DNA of 64,000 nucleotides from Phytopythium helicoides (lineage: Eukaryota; Oomycota; Peronosporomycetes; Pythiales; Pythiaceae), in NCBI GenBank assembly GCA_024867545.1, contig JANFNE010000028.1, positions 124,001 to 188,000 of the forward strand, given 5' to 3'. The stretch's first letter is position 1; each line of letters begins with the position of its first letter. Shown here piece by piece: positions 1 through 10,374 of the stretch. The position numbers were made by a program, and so were the translations under genes. The notes beneath the pieces are model-generated. The model saw only the letters and a list, made by a program, of their open reading frames with translations, was not told the origin of the DNA and did not search any database.

Positions 1-932
1 GCGCCCGATACAATCGTCATGGCGTACGAAGATGAGCTTGTTGGCGTCCCAATCACCTTGGCTCTGCCCGTGCCTTCTACACATCCCTACTCGTGCCACC
101 CACACGCCGACGTTGTCACCCGCCTTACTGCTCGAGCGAATCACTCTTGGACACCTCGTTACAACTGGAGCAGTAGTAGTACCGTGGTGTGTACCGTGCT
201 TTGAGTGCAATGCGTTGACTTGCATGTCACGTCGACGATAGCAGTACCGTGCAAAACTCCCTCTTCAACCTTGAAGTTGAAAAACTTCTCCCATTAAGGT
301 ACGTCCATCTAGGCACGTCTTTGGCAGGGACTGTTTTTCACAGTTTTCTCTTGGTATCTAAGAATCTAATGACCTACATTATGTAGCGATCATTCGATTT
401 GCAAGATATGAATTGTAGAAGGTTTTGGACCCTCCTACGGCTCGGTGCGCCAATAGCCGGGTAATAGCCGGCCATTGACGGGCCGCTGCCTTTACATGGC
501 GGCACTCTTCATCTCAGAGCGAGCACGGCACGATATAGTGAGCTCTAGAGAGCAGCCCAGCCCAGCTCGCCGTCCGAGAGCCACCCCGTGCATCCAGCCG
601 CAAATGCCGACGTGAGCTAGCTTTGAGCTCGTCCGTGGCATCTTTGAAGGCATTGCTGACGTTGAAGATGAGCCCGATGGCCAAGTCAACACGGCTGAGG
701 TCTGTGTAATCCAGCGGCGACAGTTCAAAGCCGTGTGACCCCAGTGGGCCGCGGGAAGTGGAGGAGTGCGATTCCAGTGTTGGAGCTTCCCGGCAGCGGT
801 TGCTTACAGCGCTGCATCCCTTCATTACGTCATGGCGCAGTACATCTCAACGCCCTCCTGCCCTCTACGCCCTCAACGACCCCGCCTCGAGGGGCAGCCC
901 GATCGAGGCGTGCGTGGCCTGCCTCCCGGACT
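1..932. other. Intergenic, no convincing complete gene
   Basis: No start-to-stop gene with recognisable domains was found on either strand. Part of the minus strand (about 514-725) has a protein-like composition and is described as a possible relic in the findings. The right end is the promoter region of the elicitin gene. Confidence 0.5.
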
Positions 933-940
933 CTCACTTT
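933..940 (+). promoter_or_regulatory. Oomycete initiator-like element before elicitin
   Basis: CTCACTTT fits the oomycete initiator consensus YTCANTYY and lies 44 bases upstream of the elicitin ATG, a normal distance for a short oomycete 5' leader. The assignment rests on the motif match and position only. Confidence 0.4.
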
Positions 941-983
941 CGAATCTACTTCCAAGTGCCAACTTCCCTCCTCCCCAACAACC

Positions 984-1340
984 ATGAAGACCTTCGCCGC
1001 CGTCGCCGCCGTCGCCTCCGCCGCCCTCATCTCCCAGACCGCTGCCTACTCCACGGATGCCTGCCCGTCCTCGGAGATTGCCAAGCTCCTGGCGCTCGCC
1101 TCGGACCCGTACCTCGACGCCTGCGAGAGCTTCTCGGGCTACGGCTTCATCCCGCCAACGGCCTACCCGACTGAGGACCAGATTGTGCTGCTCTGCCTCT
1201 CGTCGGACTGCGCCAACCTCATCGCCGACCTCCTGGCGCTCGGCCCCTCGGACTGCGTCAGCAACTTCGGCACGGTCGACATCAACGTGCTCGAGCTCGC
1301 TGAGAGCTACAAGCCCAACTGCACGGCCCTCGGCCTCTAA
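984..1340 (+). CDS. Elicitin-like secreted protein
   Basis: A 118-residue protein with a clear signal peptide (residues 1-21, cut near TAA-YST) followed by a compact domain with exactly six cysteines (27, 47, 71, 76, 91, 113), the hallmark of the elicitin fold with three disulfides. Leu/Ala-rich helices between the cysteines (AKLLALAS, IADLLALG) also fit. Elicitins are secreted sterol- and lipid-binding proteins of oomycetes; many are recognised by plants. The domain ends shortly after the sixth cysteine, so there is no long Ser/Thr-rich or GPI-type tail, as in short class I elicitins. The ATG at 984 is chosen over an in-frame upstream extension because it starts a canonical signal peptide and follows an initiator-like motif. 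The gene is intact and has no introns. Whether it acts as a plant elicitor or only as a sterol carrier cannot be told from sequence. Confidence 0.93.
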   Translation: MKTFAAVAAVASAALISQTAAYSTDACPSSEIAKLLALASDPYLDACESFSGYGFIPPTAYPTEDQIVLLCLSSDCANLIADLLALGPSDCVSNFGTVDINVLELAESYKPNCTALGL

Positions 1341-1653
1341 GCGTGCTCCTCAGCTGATCACGCCGCTGTCTGGTTGATCGAGCCGTGCGCAATGGACTGA
1401 AGTTGGTAGCGCGTGGCTCAGGCAGCCGGGCAGGTAGTTTTGCGGTCATTACCTGCACCCCTCGCGTTTGTTGATGTTTCGGATCAAGGTCGGGGTGGGT
1501 ATCGACGCGCCGCTAGCTCGGTGGCGTCTCGTAGCGTGTTTTGCCTCGTGCTCCGCGCTTGTGGTTAGTTCTTCTCGCTATGATCCTGCTGGATGAGGAA
1601 GCTAAATACAACACGGAGCGTTCATCTCAAACTCGCTTTCTTCCATGCTTACT
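1341..1653. other. Convergent 3' spacer
   Basis: This spacer lies between the elicitin stop and the stop of the minus-strand gene that follows. Nothing recognisable was seen apart from expected 3' untranslated sequence. Confidence 0.4.
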
Positions 1654-2509
1654 TTACTTTGCGATGAGCTCATTGATCTTGGACGAGTTGGCTCGCAGCG
1701 CTGCCAGCACGTCCTTGGCCTGGCGAGTGAGCTCGCGATCTAGCAGTGCGCTCTGCATCGACAGCTTCACTGGGGACTGCACGGTTTTCTTCGTCTTGCG
1801 CTTTTTGTCGCTCTGGGTTTTGCTCGCTGAAGCAGCAGTGCCGATAGCTGGTGTCGACGCAGATGCAGGCAGCAGTGTGCCAGAGTTGGTGCGGATACCG
1901 TTGAGGTCTGTTGCTGACTGTGTCTCGTGCAGGAGCTGGTGCTTGTCGAGCGTCTCCCGGATGAACTCGCGCATATTAGCGTTCTTGGCCCCCGTCGGGT
2001 AGAATAGCAACACCTCGTCACCCCTCTCGGGCTCTGCCTGCTTTGCTGCGACTTGTATACCAGTGTGACTGAGATCGGGGATGTGAACGGGCTCGAGTAG
2101 CAGCCGCACGGATGCTAACAGCTCGTCAAGGCGCGAGGCATCACCCTCCCCGACCGACGGGTCCTTGGCCTTTGGACTTGAAATCCCGAACAAGTTCTGC
2201 TCGCGAAGCTCTCGCTCTCGTGCCGCGATCTCCTCTCGCGTCTTGGGCAGCAGTCGGCGTGAGTGAATTGTGAGCACATCGAGGTACGGCACGGCGCGAC
2301 TCCCATCGAGCGAGCCGTCGTCGAGCGTGTGCACCATTATAGAGACGCTGAACTCGACCAGTCGCTCACCTCGGTTCAAAATAATGCAATCGCGTTGGAC
2401 TCCAGATCGGCATGACTGGCTGGCAGACGCTGTACCCGGCAGTTGGCTGCCGAGGTTTTCTCGCGGCCTCTTCCCACACAAGTCTGGCGATGCGAGCTCC
2501 GACGGTCAT
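1654..2509 (-). CDS. Unrecognised charged protein with coiled-coil-like segment
   Basis: The longest clean frame (start 2481, 275 residues) encodes a protein I do not recognise. Its middle (TREEIAARERELREQN) is strongly charged and probably helical, it carries a Lys-rich nuclear-localisation-like stretch (SDKKRKTKKTV) and it ends in a helical tail. Residues from RDCIILNRGERLVEFSVS onward look like genuine folded protein, but the first 30 residues in this frame do not. Another frame carries a better N-terminus starting at an ATG at 2509 (MTVGARIARLVWEEAARKP). The true protein may therefore start at 2509 and change frame near 2410, as do many genes in this window, or use an intron with the GTGAGC donor near 2371. 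It is divergent from the small membrane protein at 2592 and shares its promoter region. No function is assigned. Confidence 0.5.
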
Positions 2510-2591
2510 TTGCGAATTCGCGTCGTCCAAGCCACTCGAGCGAAGCTCAACACCACCACCCAATTACTTCAAGCGACGCCACCAAGGCAAG

Positions 2592-2780
2592 ATGCTCGGA
2601 GACGTGTTGGTCGTGTTTGTGGCGTACGCAGCTGGCGCCGGCACCGTGCTGCTACTTGGCGTCTACAAACGGCAGAAGCAGCTCAAGCGGCAGCAGTCGC
2701 TGCCCCACAGCGTCGAGGCGCCAGTGACTCCAGACGTCAGCAGCTCCACGCAGCACGCGCCGAGCTTCCGCCGTATGTGA
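2592..2780 (+). CDS. Small single-pass membrane protein
   Basis: A 62-residue protein. After MLGD, a hydrophobic stretch (VLVVFVAYAAGAGTVLLLGVY, residues about 5-25) forms one probable transmembrane helix. It is followed by a positive KRQKQLKRQQ segment, expected on the cytosolic or matrix side, and a Ser/Pro-rich tail. The short length and single helix resemble small subunits or assembly factors of membrane complexes, but no family is recognised. GTATGTGAG lies right at the C-terminus and is a strong intron donor, so the protein may continue in a spliced exon not identified here. The ATG at 2592 is the first that places the hydrophobic segment at the N-terminus. Confidence 0.45.
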   Translation: MLGDVLVVFVAYAAGAGTVLLLGVYKRQKQLKRQQSLPHSVEAPVTPDVSSSTQHAPSFRRM

Positions 2781-3031
2781 GTCTCCAGGTGTCGGGGGGC
2801 AGCACAGTTTGTCAGTTGATTCGATGGCTAATCCACTTCAAGTTGCAGTGGTCCACTCGATCCCCCTCCGCCTTGTCTCACGCCGCATCGCCGCGCTCCC
2901 GTCCCTTTTCGCCCAATCACCTGCTTCCTCTGCTCTCATTCGCCAAAACCCCGCTCTACACTCCTCCCATTGGCCAAAATATCCCTCCATACCGCCACTC
3001 CACCTCGCCTTCCGCCATATCCAGAGTCGCC

Positions 3032-5120
3032 ATGGAGCTGTCGAGCGCCTGAGGCCGCGCTGCGCACGCTCAAGCACCGGCCCAAGGCCCCCGCGGGCGC
3101 CGTGGCCACCGCCGAGCGCGCGCTGCAGCTGCTGGAGGCGCGCGGCGCGCCAGACGGCGAGCGCGAGCGGCGCCAGGCGCTCGAGAACGAGCTCGCGACG
3201 CTGCTGCTGTACGCGCAGGAGCGCTGGGAGCCGGCCGCCTGTCTTTTTGGCGGCGGCGCGCGACCTGCTGGCGCGCCACCTGCAGCTGCCGGACTTTGAC
3301 GAGAACGCGGACTTCCGCCTCAAGCGCCCGGCTCAGGCGCTGTACGTGGCGGGCATCGCGCCGCTCTCGGACGAGTTCGTGAGGGACAACGTCAAGCAGG
3401 CAGCCCACCGGTTCGTCGAGCACTGGGAGCCGCGCGTGCGCATGGCCGTCGCGCGGCTGCTCGGTGCGCTCGCAGCCTACGACCTGCCGTGGGTCACGCA
3501 GGAGTTCCTGCCGCAGGTCGTCGAGTCCGTGCAGTGCAACCTCACGCGCTCGCCGGACTTTGAGGAGACCGGCTTCGACGCGATGGACGACAACATCAGC
3601 GTCAACGGCATGGAGACGCCCCCGCAGTCCCCCGAGAGCACGCCGCGCACGCCGTCGACGCCCTACCGACTGGACGACGTGAGTGGGTGGAAGGCGCTCG
3701 AGAGCTCGCTCTGCGCGATCAAGTACATCGTCAAGGGCAGTCAGGGAGGCTTCCTCGACAAGAGCGTGGACGGCGACAGCTTTGTGTACCTCACGCCCGA
3801 ACTGCTCGATCTGATCACCACCAAGAGCTGCTTCCACATCAACCGTCATGTGCGTGTTGTCGGGCTCGACATTGTCACGGCTATCTCGGAGATCGCTCCC
3901 CAGGGGTTCCTCGACTCGCACCACGCTGCCATCACGGACCGACTGTGCAAGTGCATCGTGCGCGGTATGCAGGACAACTGGAGCCAGGTGCGGTACGCGG
4001 CATCCATCGCCATTCGTGCCTTCCTGCTCAAGCTGGGCAGCGAGGCCAGGGAGGTGTACTTCCCGTCGCTCGTCCCACGACTGTGCTTCAACCGCTACTT
4101 TATCGCCGAGCGTGTACAGAAGCATTCACAGGAGACGTGGCGCCTCGTCATGGGGGAGAAGGGTCGTCAGATTGTCGCCAAGTACGCCGTCGAGATCGTG
4201 GACTACTATATTGACATGACGGGCCACTGTGTGCGTGAGTCCGCCTGCCAGTGCATCTCGGAGCTCGGCACCAAGGTCGAGCCGGAGGCTGTCCGCCCCC
4301 ACGTCTCGCGCCTCATGCAGGCGATCCTTAACTGCTTCTACGACGCGTCGAACCTCGTTCGCGATGCCGCGTGTCTGGCAGCGGGGCAGCTCGTGCTGGG
4401 ATTCCCTGAGGAGTGTCGTCCGTTCCTGGACGAGCTGTACCACCTTTGGATTGACCACTTGTCTGATAACATTTGGTCAGTGCGTGAGGACGCAGCCATT
4501 GCGTTGGGCAACGCCATTCGTGCCTATGGTCAAGATGCACTCGATCGCGTCGTCAAGGTCGTTGACGAATATCTTCTGCTCGCGAAGGAGCAGCCTCCGA
4601 TGTCCCAGCACGAGTACGACGAGATGGTGCGGGCTGGCAAGAAGCATCTAAGCAAGCAAGCCTTCGGATGTTGCGACTTGGACATTGAGACCTTTGAGCG
4701 CCACGATCACCACCACAGCGAACCGTGGGAGCACACAGACGGCGCCATCTACCTCGTTCGCGAGCTGTGCGACGTAGCACCTGCCGTCGCCGTGAAGTAT
4801 CTCCGCAAGTCGCAGATGTGGCCATTCTCCGCCATTTCCCGCAGACGGCCGTGCTGCAGGAGACGGTCTGGAAGCAGGTGCCGCTCATGTGCACTGCACT
4901 TGGCAAGAAGGAGTTCAAGCGTTACTTGGAGGTGTTCTTCGACCCGCTCGTGTTCACGCTTCAGGGCACGCATCGTTTGGCGACTTTTTCCGCCCGCGAT
5001 TGCGTCGCGCGCCTGAGCAAGCAGATCGGGCCGAGCATTTTTCTGGGAAGGCTGCAGGCCAATCAAACGTGGCTCGAGGCGCTTGGGCCGCTCGTGTCGG
5101 TGAACGCGCCAGTGTACTAG
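3032..5120 (+). CDS. HEAT-repeat protein (three frame breaks)
   Basis: Nearly the whole protein (about 695 residues) consists of alpha-helical HEAT/armadillo-type repeats, for example VRMAVARLLGALAAYDLPWV, WSQVRYAASIAIRAFLLKLG, NLVRDAACLAAGQLVLGFP and WSVREDAAIALGNAIRAYG. Such solenoids act as protein-binding scaffolds in nuclear import, translation control and cytoskeleton regulation; this member is not assigned to a subfamily. Helical pairs run continuously through three reading frames. The frame changes near 3045-3053 (right after MELSSA), at the T5 run 3244-3248, and near 4808, where the repeat continues as VADVAILRHFPQTAVLQETVW to the stop at 5120. Each is a one-base shift with no intron signals. 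A Ser/Pro/Thr-rich linker (about 3610-3670, PPQSPESTPRTPSTP) separates N-terminal and C-terminal repeats and may be phosphorylated. CCAAT-type boxes lie upstream (2918-2980). Confidence 0.75.
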
Positions 5121-5221
5121 TGTCTATCGGACGCAGCTCGATGGTGAATGCGCTTCTTAGTGAACATTCAGTTTATTAGGACATACCTGGCTTGTCCAGG
5201 TTTCAATCTACTGTAGCTGCT

Positions 5222-8046
5222 TTATGCAGCAATGGGTTGGTAATCTTTCTTCAGCGCAATGTTCGCGATGAAATCATGCGCTAGCGTGTACCGTACGTCC
5301 TCTTGCGAGCTGGGCTTGCAAACGTCGACGTGTGTAGCGTCAGCGATCTCAATGAACTCGCCAAATCCCGGGTTCGCCGACGTTTGTGGCACCACAAGGG
5401 TCTCAAAGCCAACAACAGGCAGCCGGCACGGCACGGTCTCTCCAATACTGAGCGCAGGGATGTCTTTCTGGTGGAACAGTTCACCGCACCACTCATTGAG
5501 CATCTCCAAGTGTGGAGTGCCATGCAAGTGTTCCGTCACAGGGTGCTGAGCGAGTTGACGTGGCTTGATGCTTTGAATCGTTTGCGCAACTGGGCTTCCG
5601 TGGTGAGGTACTCCATAAAACATAACACCGCTGACGTTGTCAACCAGCTTGGACTCGTCTTGCCCCTCGTCGGCGTTGGCTGAATCAAACAGCACCTGCT
5701 TCAGCAGGACACCCCCAAGGCTATGGGTGACAAACACAACCGGGCGGTCTCCTGTTCCAACTTGCGCGGCACTGAGTTTTGTAAGGATCTCACCGCTCGT
5801 GGCCTCGAAGCACATTGTTTGCCACACCGATTCTGAAGCAAGGAGCTGCGAGTCGTAGCCGACTGATATAATCCGCGGGTTGTGGCCCTCGCGCTTCAGA
5901 TCGTCGAGAAGCCATTGCTGTGCCCACACGGACTCGTCGCCTTCACCGCACACCCACGTCTCGTAAGGGCAGCCTAGCAATCCGTGGATAAATACGACAT
6001 CGACATCGTAATTGCCGTTGTCAGACCCGTGTGCACCCTTTCCTTGCGTCGAAAAGTGGAGTGGGTGAACTCCGTCCAAGTACTTGACTGCGTTCGAAGA
6101 TGCTGCTTTTCGCTTCGAAACCTGGTAGCGCTGATTCGATCGGGCTCGATGCGCTAAAGTCTGCAGGCGGACATCGTCGGATCCCACCCACTCGTCGAGT
6201 ACACTGGAGAGCTGGTTGTCTGATATCACGAATTCAGCGAGCGTCTCATCCATGTTGTCACTGGCAAGCATGTTCGCCAGGACTCGAGCTGTCTCGCGAC
6301 GAACCAGGGTGTTCTTGGATCCAATAGCGTCTTTAGAAGAGGAATTCCACCTAAACGAACAAGCTCCGCTTGGCAATCGGTTTGTTCGACAGCAAAGGCC
6401 AAGGCACGGAGTGCTTTTGCGTGAGATGCTTCGTATTGCGAGCTAGTAGCTTCGTATCCCACCAACGGACGGGTCCTGGAGCGCGCATCACGAACACTGG
6501 TCGACGCAGCTGCGATCTCCGGTGGGATCTTGTCCAGCACGCCATCTAGAACAGCGATCAGCCATTCCTGTAGTCCCTGATCCTTGTACGCCCCGTGGGT
6601 GACAATTTGCTGGAGGCACTTGGACGCGATATCCCGCACTTCCTCGTCATTGCTCTTCACGAACTCCGTGAAGAGCTCAATCCAACCATCTACATACTGA
6701 AAACTTGTCATGGAGGAAGGGTTCATCAGCTCGTCTTGCTCAAGTGGGTCATCGTCTTCGATCGAGCTCACAAAAGAAAGAGAGTCGCGATCGAGCAGAA
6801 AACCTTCTTTTGTGTCGCTTTCAGGCTCAGCCAAGGCGTGGACCGCGTTCAGAAGCTTGGATGTCATTCGGCTGTCTGAGTTCTCGAGGATCCGAGCCCG
6901 AATAATGTCCAGGACCCCCGTCGATACCAATTGCTGTCGAGCGTCAGCACCTGCTCGAGCGAGTCCGGCAATCGTGTCTAGCGCCTGGCACGACAGTGGA
7001 ACTGATGAGGAGGAAATCCAGCTCTTCAAGAGGCCCGGGATCTTTTGATGGCGCTTCATCGTTGCCATCAGAGCTGGGTCGTCGCTCAGCTGGTTGATAA
7101 GGCGAGCTGCCTGAAGTTGAACTTGTGTGGAGCCGTTTTCACCGACCTCGAGCAGTGTCTTCCACAACTTGTCGCTGGACAGCAGCTTCTGCCTCGTCTT
7201 GGCTGCCGAATCGTCCCCGAGCAGCGTTTTCCGCCATTTATACCTGTTGCTCATGCCTTCCGCCGAAGCAGCCTTGCTCAAGCCCCATAGTGCGAACTCC
7301 AGGTACTCATCCGGCACGTCTGCTACTGCTAGTGACAGCAGCGACACGAGGTTGGCCGGTCCAAAGCGGCACTCGTTCCCGTCCAGTACCACAAGCTGGT
7401 GCAGTGCGTCTCCCACACGAGGGTCGTCTTCGTGCGTCCGCGCAATGTTCACCAGTGCCTGGCGTCCGTATCGCGTGGCTCGCCTCGCGATCTCCGTGGC
7501 GCAGCGTCTGTCCGAGGCCAACACGCCAATGGCATCCATCAGGCTCTGTTCGACGTCCTCGTCAACGAGTGCCTTGTCCTCCACGGCCGAGAGCAGGTCC
7601 AGCAGCATGGCAAAGTTGGCTCCGTCGGCAATCTCCCTCGCGTCGGCCTTGACCTGCTGCGGCGAGAGCTGCGCGATCCACCGGAAGAGCGCGCCGTACT
7701 CCTCGTCCCCTCCGCGCAGCGTCGCCACGTCCGCGTCCAGCATCCCGAGCGCGCCGACCTTGGCGCTCCTAGCCGAGGCCGCGAGCGCGCGCCGCGCCGC
7801 CGCCACCGATGCCGACGAAGCCCAGCACGCGAGCTCGCGCACGAGGCTCTGCTGCAGCCCCAGCTCCTGCGTCGACACGGCCTGCAGGCGCCGCACCTTG
7901 CTGCGTCGCCGCGCGTCCCGCGGCTCGGCGGGGACCTCGAGCGCCGGCGAGCGCTCCTCGCCGTAGTAGTAGAGCCCCGCGCCGGCCCCGGCGCTGACGC
8001 TGGCGCTCGCCAGCAGCAGCAGCGGCCGCTTGGCCGCGTAGTACAT
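5222..8046 (-). CDS. SERAC1: SERAC1-like armadillo/alpha-beta hydrolase protein (one frame break)
   Basis: The N-terminal two thirds (from 8046 down to about 6330) are armadillo-like helical repeats. The C-terminal third (about 6100-5222) is an alpha/beta hydrolase: VVFIHGLLGCPYETW forms the oxyanion strand and VVFVTHSLGGVLLKQ carries the nucleophile serine. Later, HHGSP and a distal DATHVDVCKP supply a possible catalytic histidine. This layout matches SERAC1, a serine-active-site protein at mitochondria-ER contacts involved in phosphatidylglycerol/cardiolipin remodelling and cholesterol traffic. The chosen start (MYYAAKRPLLLLASASVSAGAGAGLYYYG) gives an N-terminal membrane anchor typical of the family; an in-frame ATG at 8133 is less likely. 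One frame break lies near 6330: the product reads LLKTLLDPRTP and resumes with LVRRETARVLANM, consistent with one missing C. The gene shares a divergent promoter with the pseudokinase. Confidence 0.85.
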
Positions 8047-8774
8047 GCTGCAAGTAGCCAAGTATACAAAGCGCAAGTCAATTGGCCGCCTGTCGCCAAA
8101 GGGAAACCCGCGCGCCTGTGTCCTTTCCGGCAAGTTGAGGACTGCAGGCAGATCGCCAAGTGCAACTCAGGAGCGCGTAAATTACATTCGCCAGTACCCC
8201 CTCGCGCCATACAATTGTACTTGAGACGCGCGTAATATAACGACAGATGGCGCCGTTACGCCGTAGTTTACACGTGTGACGCCCCTTGAGCGAACCAATC
8301 AGCGCGCGCCGCCCGCCGTCCGGTTGAATCTGCGGGATGCGAGTCAACCGCGGTCTCAGCACGCGCGAATCTCCCCCGTCGAGCCGTCCTCGCTGCGTTT
8401 ATATCGACTGCCAGCAGCATCGCAGGGGTCTTGATGAGCGCTTCCTGCTCTATTTGCGCCGCCAGCAGCGCAGTGGAGCTGGAAGACGACGCTCATGACG
8501 TCACCGACCGCTTGGGACAAGTAGTTTCATGACGAAATACTCGATTAAGTTTACTTGAATCCGACTCTGCTGTTTGAAACCCGCGCTGAATACTCATTCT
8601 TACACTTTATCCGACCACTGCGGTTCCGACATGGCTTCACTGCGGCCTTTCGACGCGACAACCGACGTCGTCGAACGATCCTGGCGCATTACTGCCGCGT
8701 CACCAAGCGGAGCTCTCTGCCGGTCTGATAATAAATAGATCACAACGGCAACCGTTTGCGCCTGCTTGTCGGCC
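8047..8774. promoter_or_regulatory. Divergent promoter region
   Basis: This region separates the starts of the SERAC1-like gene (-) and the pseudokinase (+). It contains a CCAAT box near 8296 and a perfect palindromic TGACGTCA octamer at 8496-8503, the classic bZIP/CRE site. No coding sequence was seen. Actual factor binding is inference. Confidence 0.35.
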
Positions 8775-10360
8775 ATGGGTAGCGGCTGCTCGCGGTTCGT
8801 GTCGCTCGCCGACGTTGCACGTGCTCGCGACCGGCTGCTGATTGCTGTGGGCCGGAGGTCGACGGCGAGTGCGTCCGCTCTGTCCTGGCTGGCTGGAAAG
8901 TTTCAATGCCACGACTCGGTAGGAATCGAAAGCTTGACGGTGAGCTAATGCCATGCAGTAACCTAACAGTGTTGGAGTTGATAGACGAGATCGGGCAGCG
9001 TGCCCATTGGCGTTGTGGCAGAGATCCTCGAGGAGCTGGAGCTCGGGGCATCCGTTCTGTCGGCGTGGACAAGCAAAGAGTTGGTTCACTTCTGCGCCTT
9101 CTTCTCTCGAGATCAAGACGGAGCGATCTCCAACTCGTTCAACTACACTCTCTTCCTCGACTATCTGTTCTTCCCCTCACTCGAGTTCGGCTCTCAGCTC
9201 GAGATCCATCCGACTGAGCTGGACAGCAGTGGATTTCAAGTGGGAGCGATGTCGAGGAGTCTGATGGCAAACCAGCAATCTTCACATGATAGTAAGGCGG
9301 CCAAAACCAAAGTGGTCGTGAAGGAGATTGGCCTTGCATCGATATCGGGTGACGTATCAAGGATGCGCGACACCATTAACAACTTGCGACTACTGATGCA
9401 TCAGAACTTGGTGAATTATTGCTCGACGCTTCAGTACAAGTCCACCCTCTACGTATTACAGGTATTTGCACCGAAGACGTGTACTCTTCGTACAATCCTC
9501 GAGTCGTTTGGGCCGATGAAAGAGTCGACTGTGCGACGCTACCTGGCTCAACTGCTCCAGGCTCTGCTGTATCTCCACCAGCACCAAATCTCTCACGGGT
9601 AAGTGCATGCAACTAATCGGGGCATGTTGTTGACAATTCTGATCAACGTGCTGTACTGCAGTGCACTGTCAACGCAATCTATACTCATTGACAGTTACGG
9701 ACTGCTCAAGGTAGCGGACTTTGGACTACACCACTACACATTGTCATCGGGACAAGCGGGGCTTTGGAAACATCCGACAGAATACAATAACCTAGCGAAC
9801 GACGGCGACTGGTGCCTGCAGTTCAAGGTTTGATCTATCTGTTCTTTTTACGAAGTCTCGACAAAGCTTTAACTTTCAGTTGTTCAACCTAGCCACCCGA
9901 GATTGATGAAAGCAACACGTGGGGGCTAAAGAGCGACATCTGGTGCGTGGGTGTGCTAGCTCTTCAAATGACTCATGGAATAGTCGTGGCAGCAAACACA
10001 ACGACAATCAATTCGCACCCACCATCTCCGAGTCCGACGAAGCGTGGAACCAGAGGAAGTGATCAAACTGCAAGCTTCCGACGTCCTCCAGCTCTCCCAG
10101 CCTCTGCATCAACGGAACTGAAAGCTCTAGTCCGAGCGTGTTTGCAGAAGTCCCCAAGTAAAAGAGCGTCAGTGGAAGACCTTCTCAAGTCCGACTACTT
10201 CCACATTGACCCGAATGAAGCCAAGAAGGAGGAACTTCGAACTGTCTGCGCTGATTTGGACGCGTCAATGAAGAGATTACTCTCGACATCTTCACCATCA
10301 ACTAGGGCAGAAATTCGAAAAGAAACAGCGCGTCGAGCAACTACTGCTCGAGGCTACTAA
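8775..10360 (+). CDS. N-myristoylated protein pseudokinase, four exons
   Basis: Predicted exons are 8775-8939, 8985-9598, 9662-9827 and 9893-10360, with introns of 45, 63 and 65 bases (donors GTGAGC, GTAAGT, GTTTGA) that keep phase. The N-terminus MGSGCS is a textbook N-myristoylation plus palmitoylation signal, predicting membrane attachment. The C-terminal half is a protein kinase fold: VVVKEIGL holds the ATP-binding lysine, ALLYLHQHQISHG leads into the catalytic loop, VADFG is the metal-binding motif, then PPEIDES (APE-like) and KSDIWCVGVLALQM (helix F). The catalytic loop reads HGALSTQSIL instead of HRDxKxxN, so the catalytic Asp, Lys and Asn are all missing and no glycine-rich loop is seen. 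It is therefore probably a pseudokinase scaffold, related to the STE/MAPKKK group by its loop layout. Residues 60-150 are a separate acidic, helical region. It is convergent with the ankyrin gene. Confidence 0.8.
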
Positions 10361-10374
10361 GACTATTCGTTTGT

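Noticed and set aside
3070..4125. Long minus-strand open frame (351 residues)
   Set aside because: It is antisense to the HEAT-repeat gene, is Arg/Leu/Val-rich low complexity, and reflects the GC-rich codon bias of the real gene.
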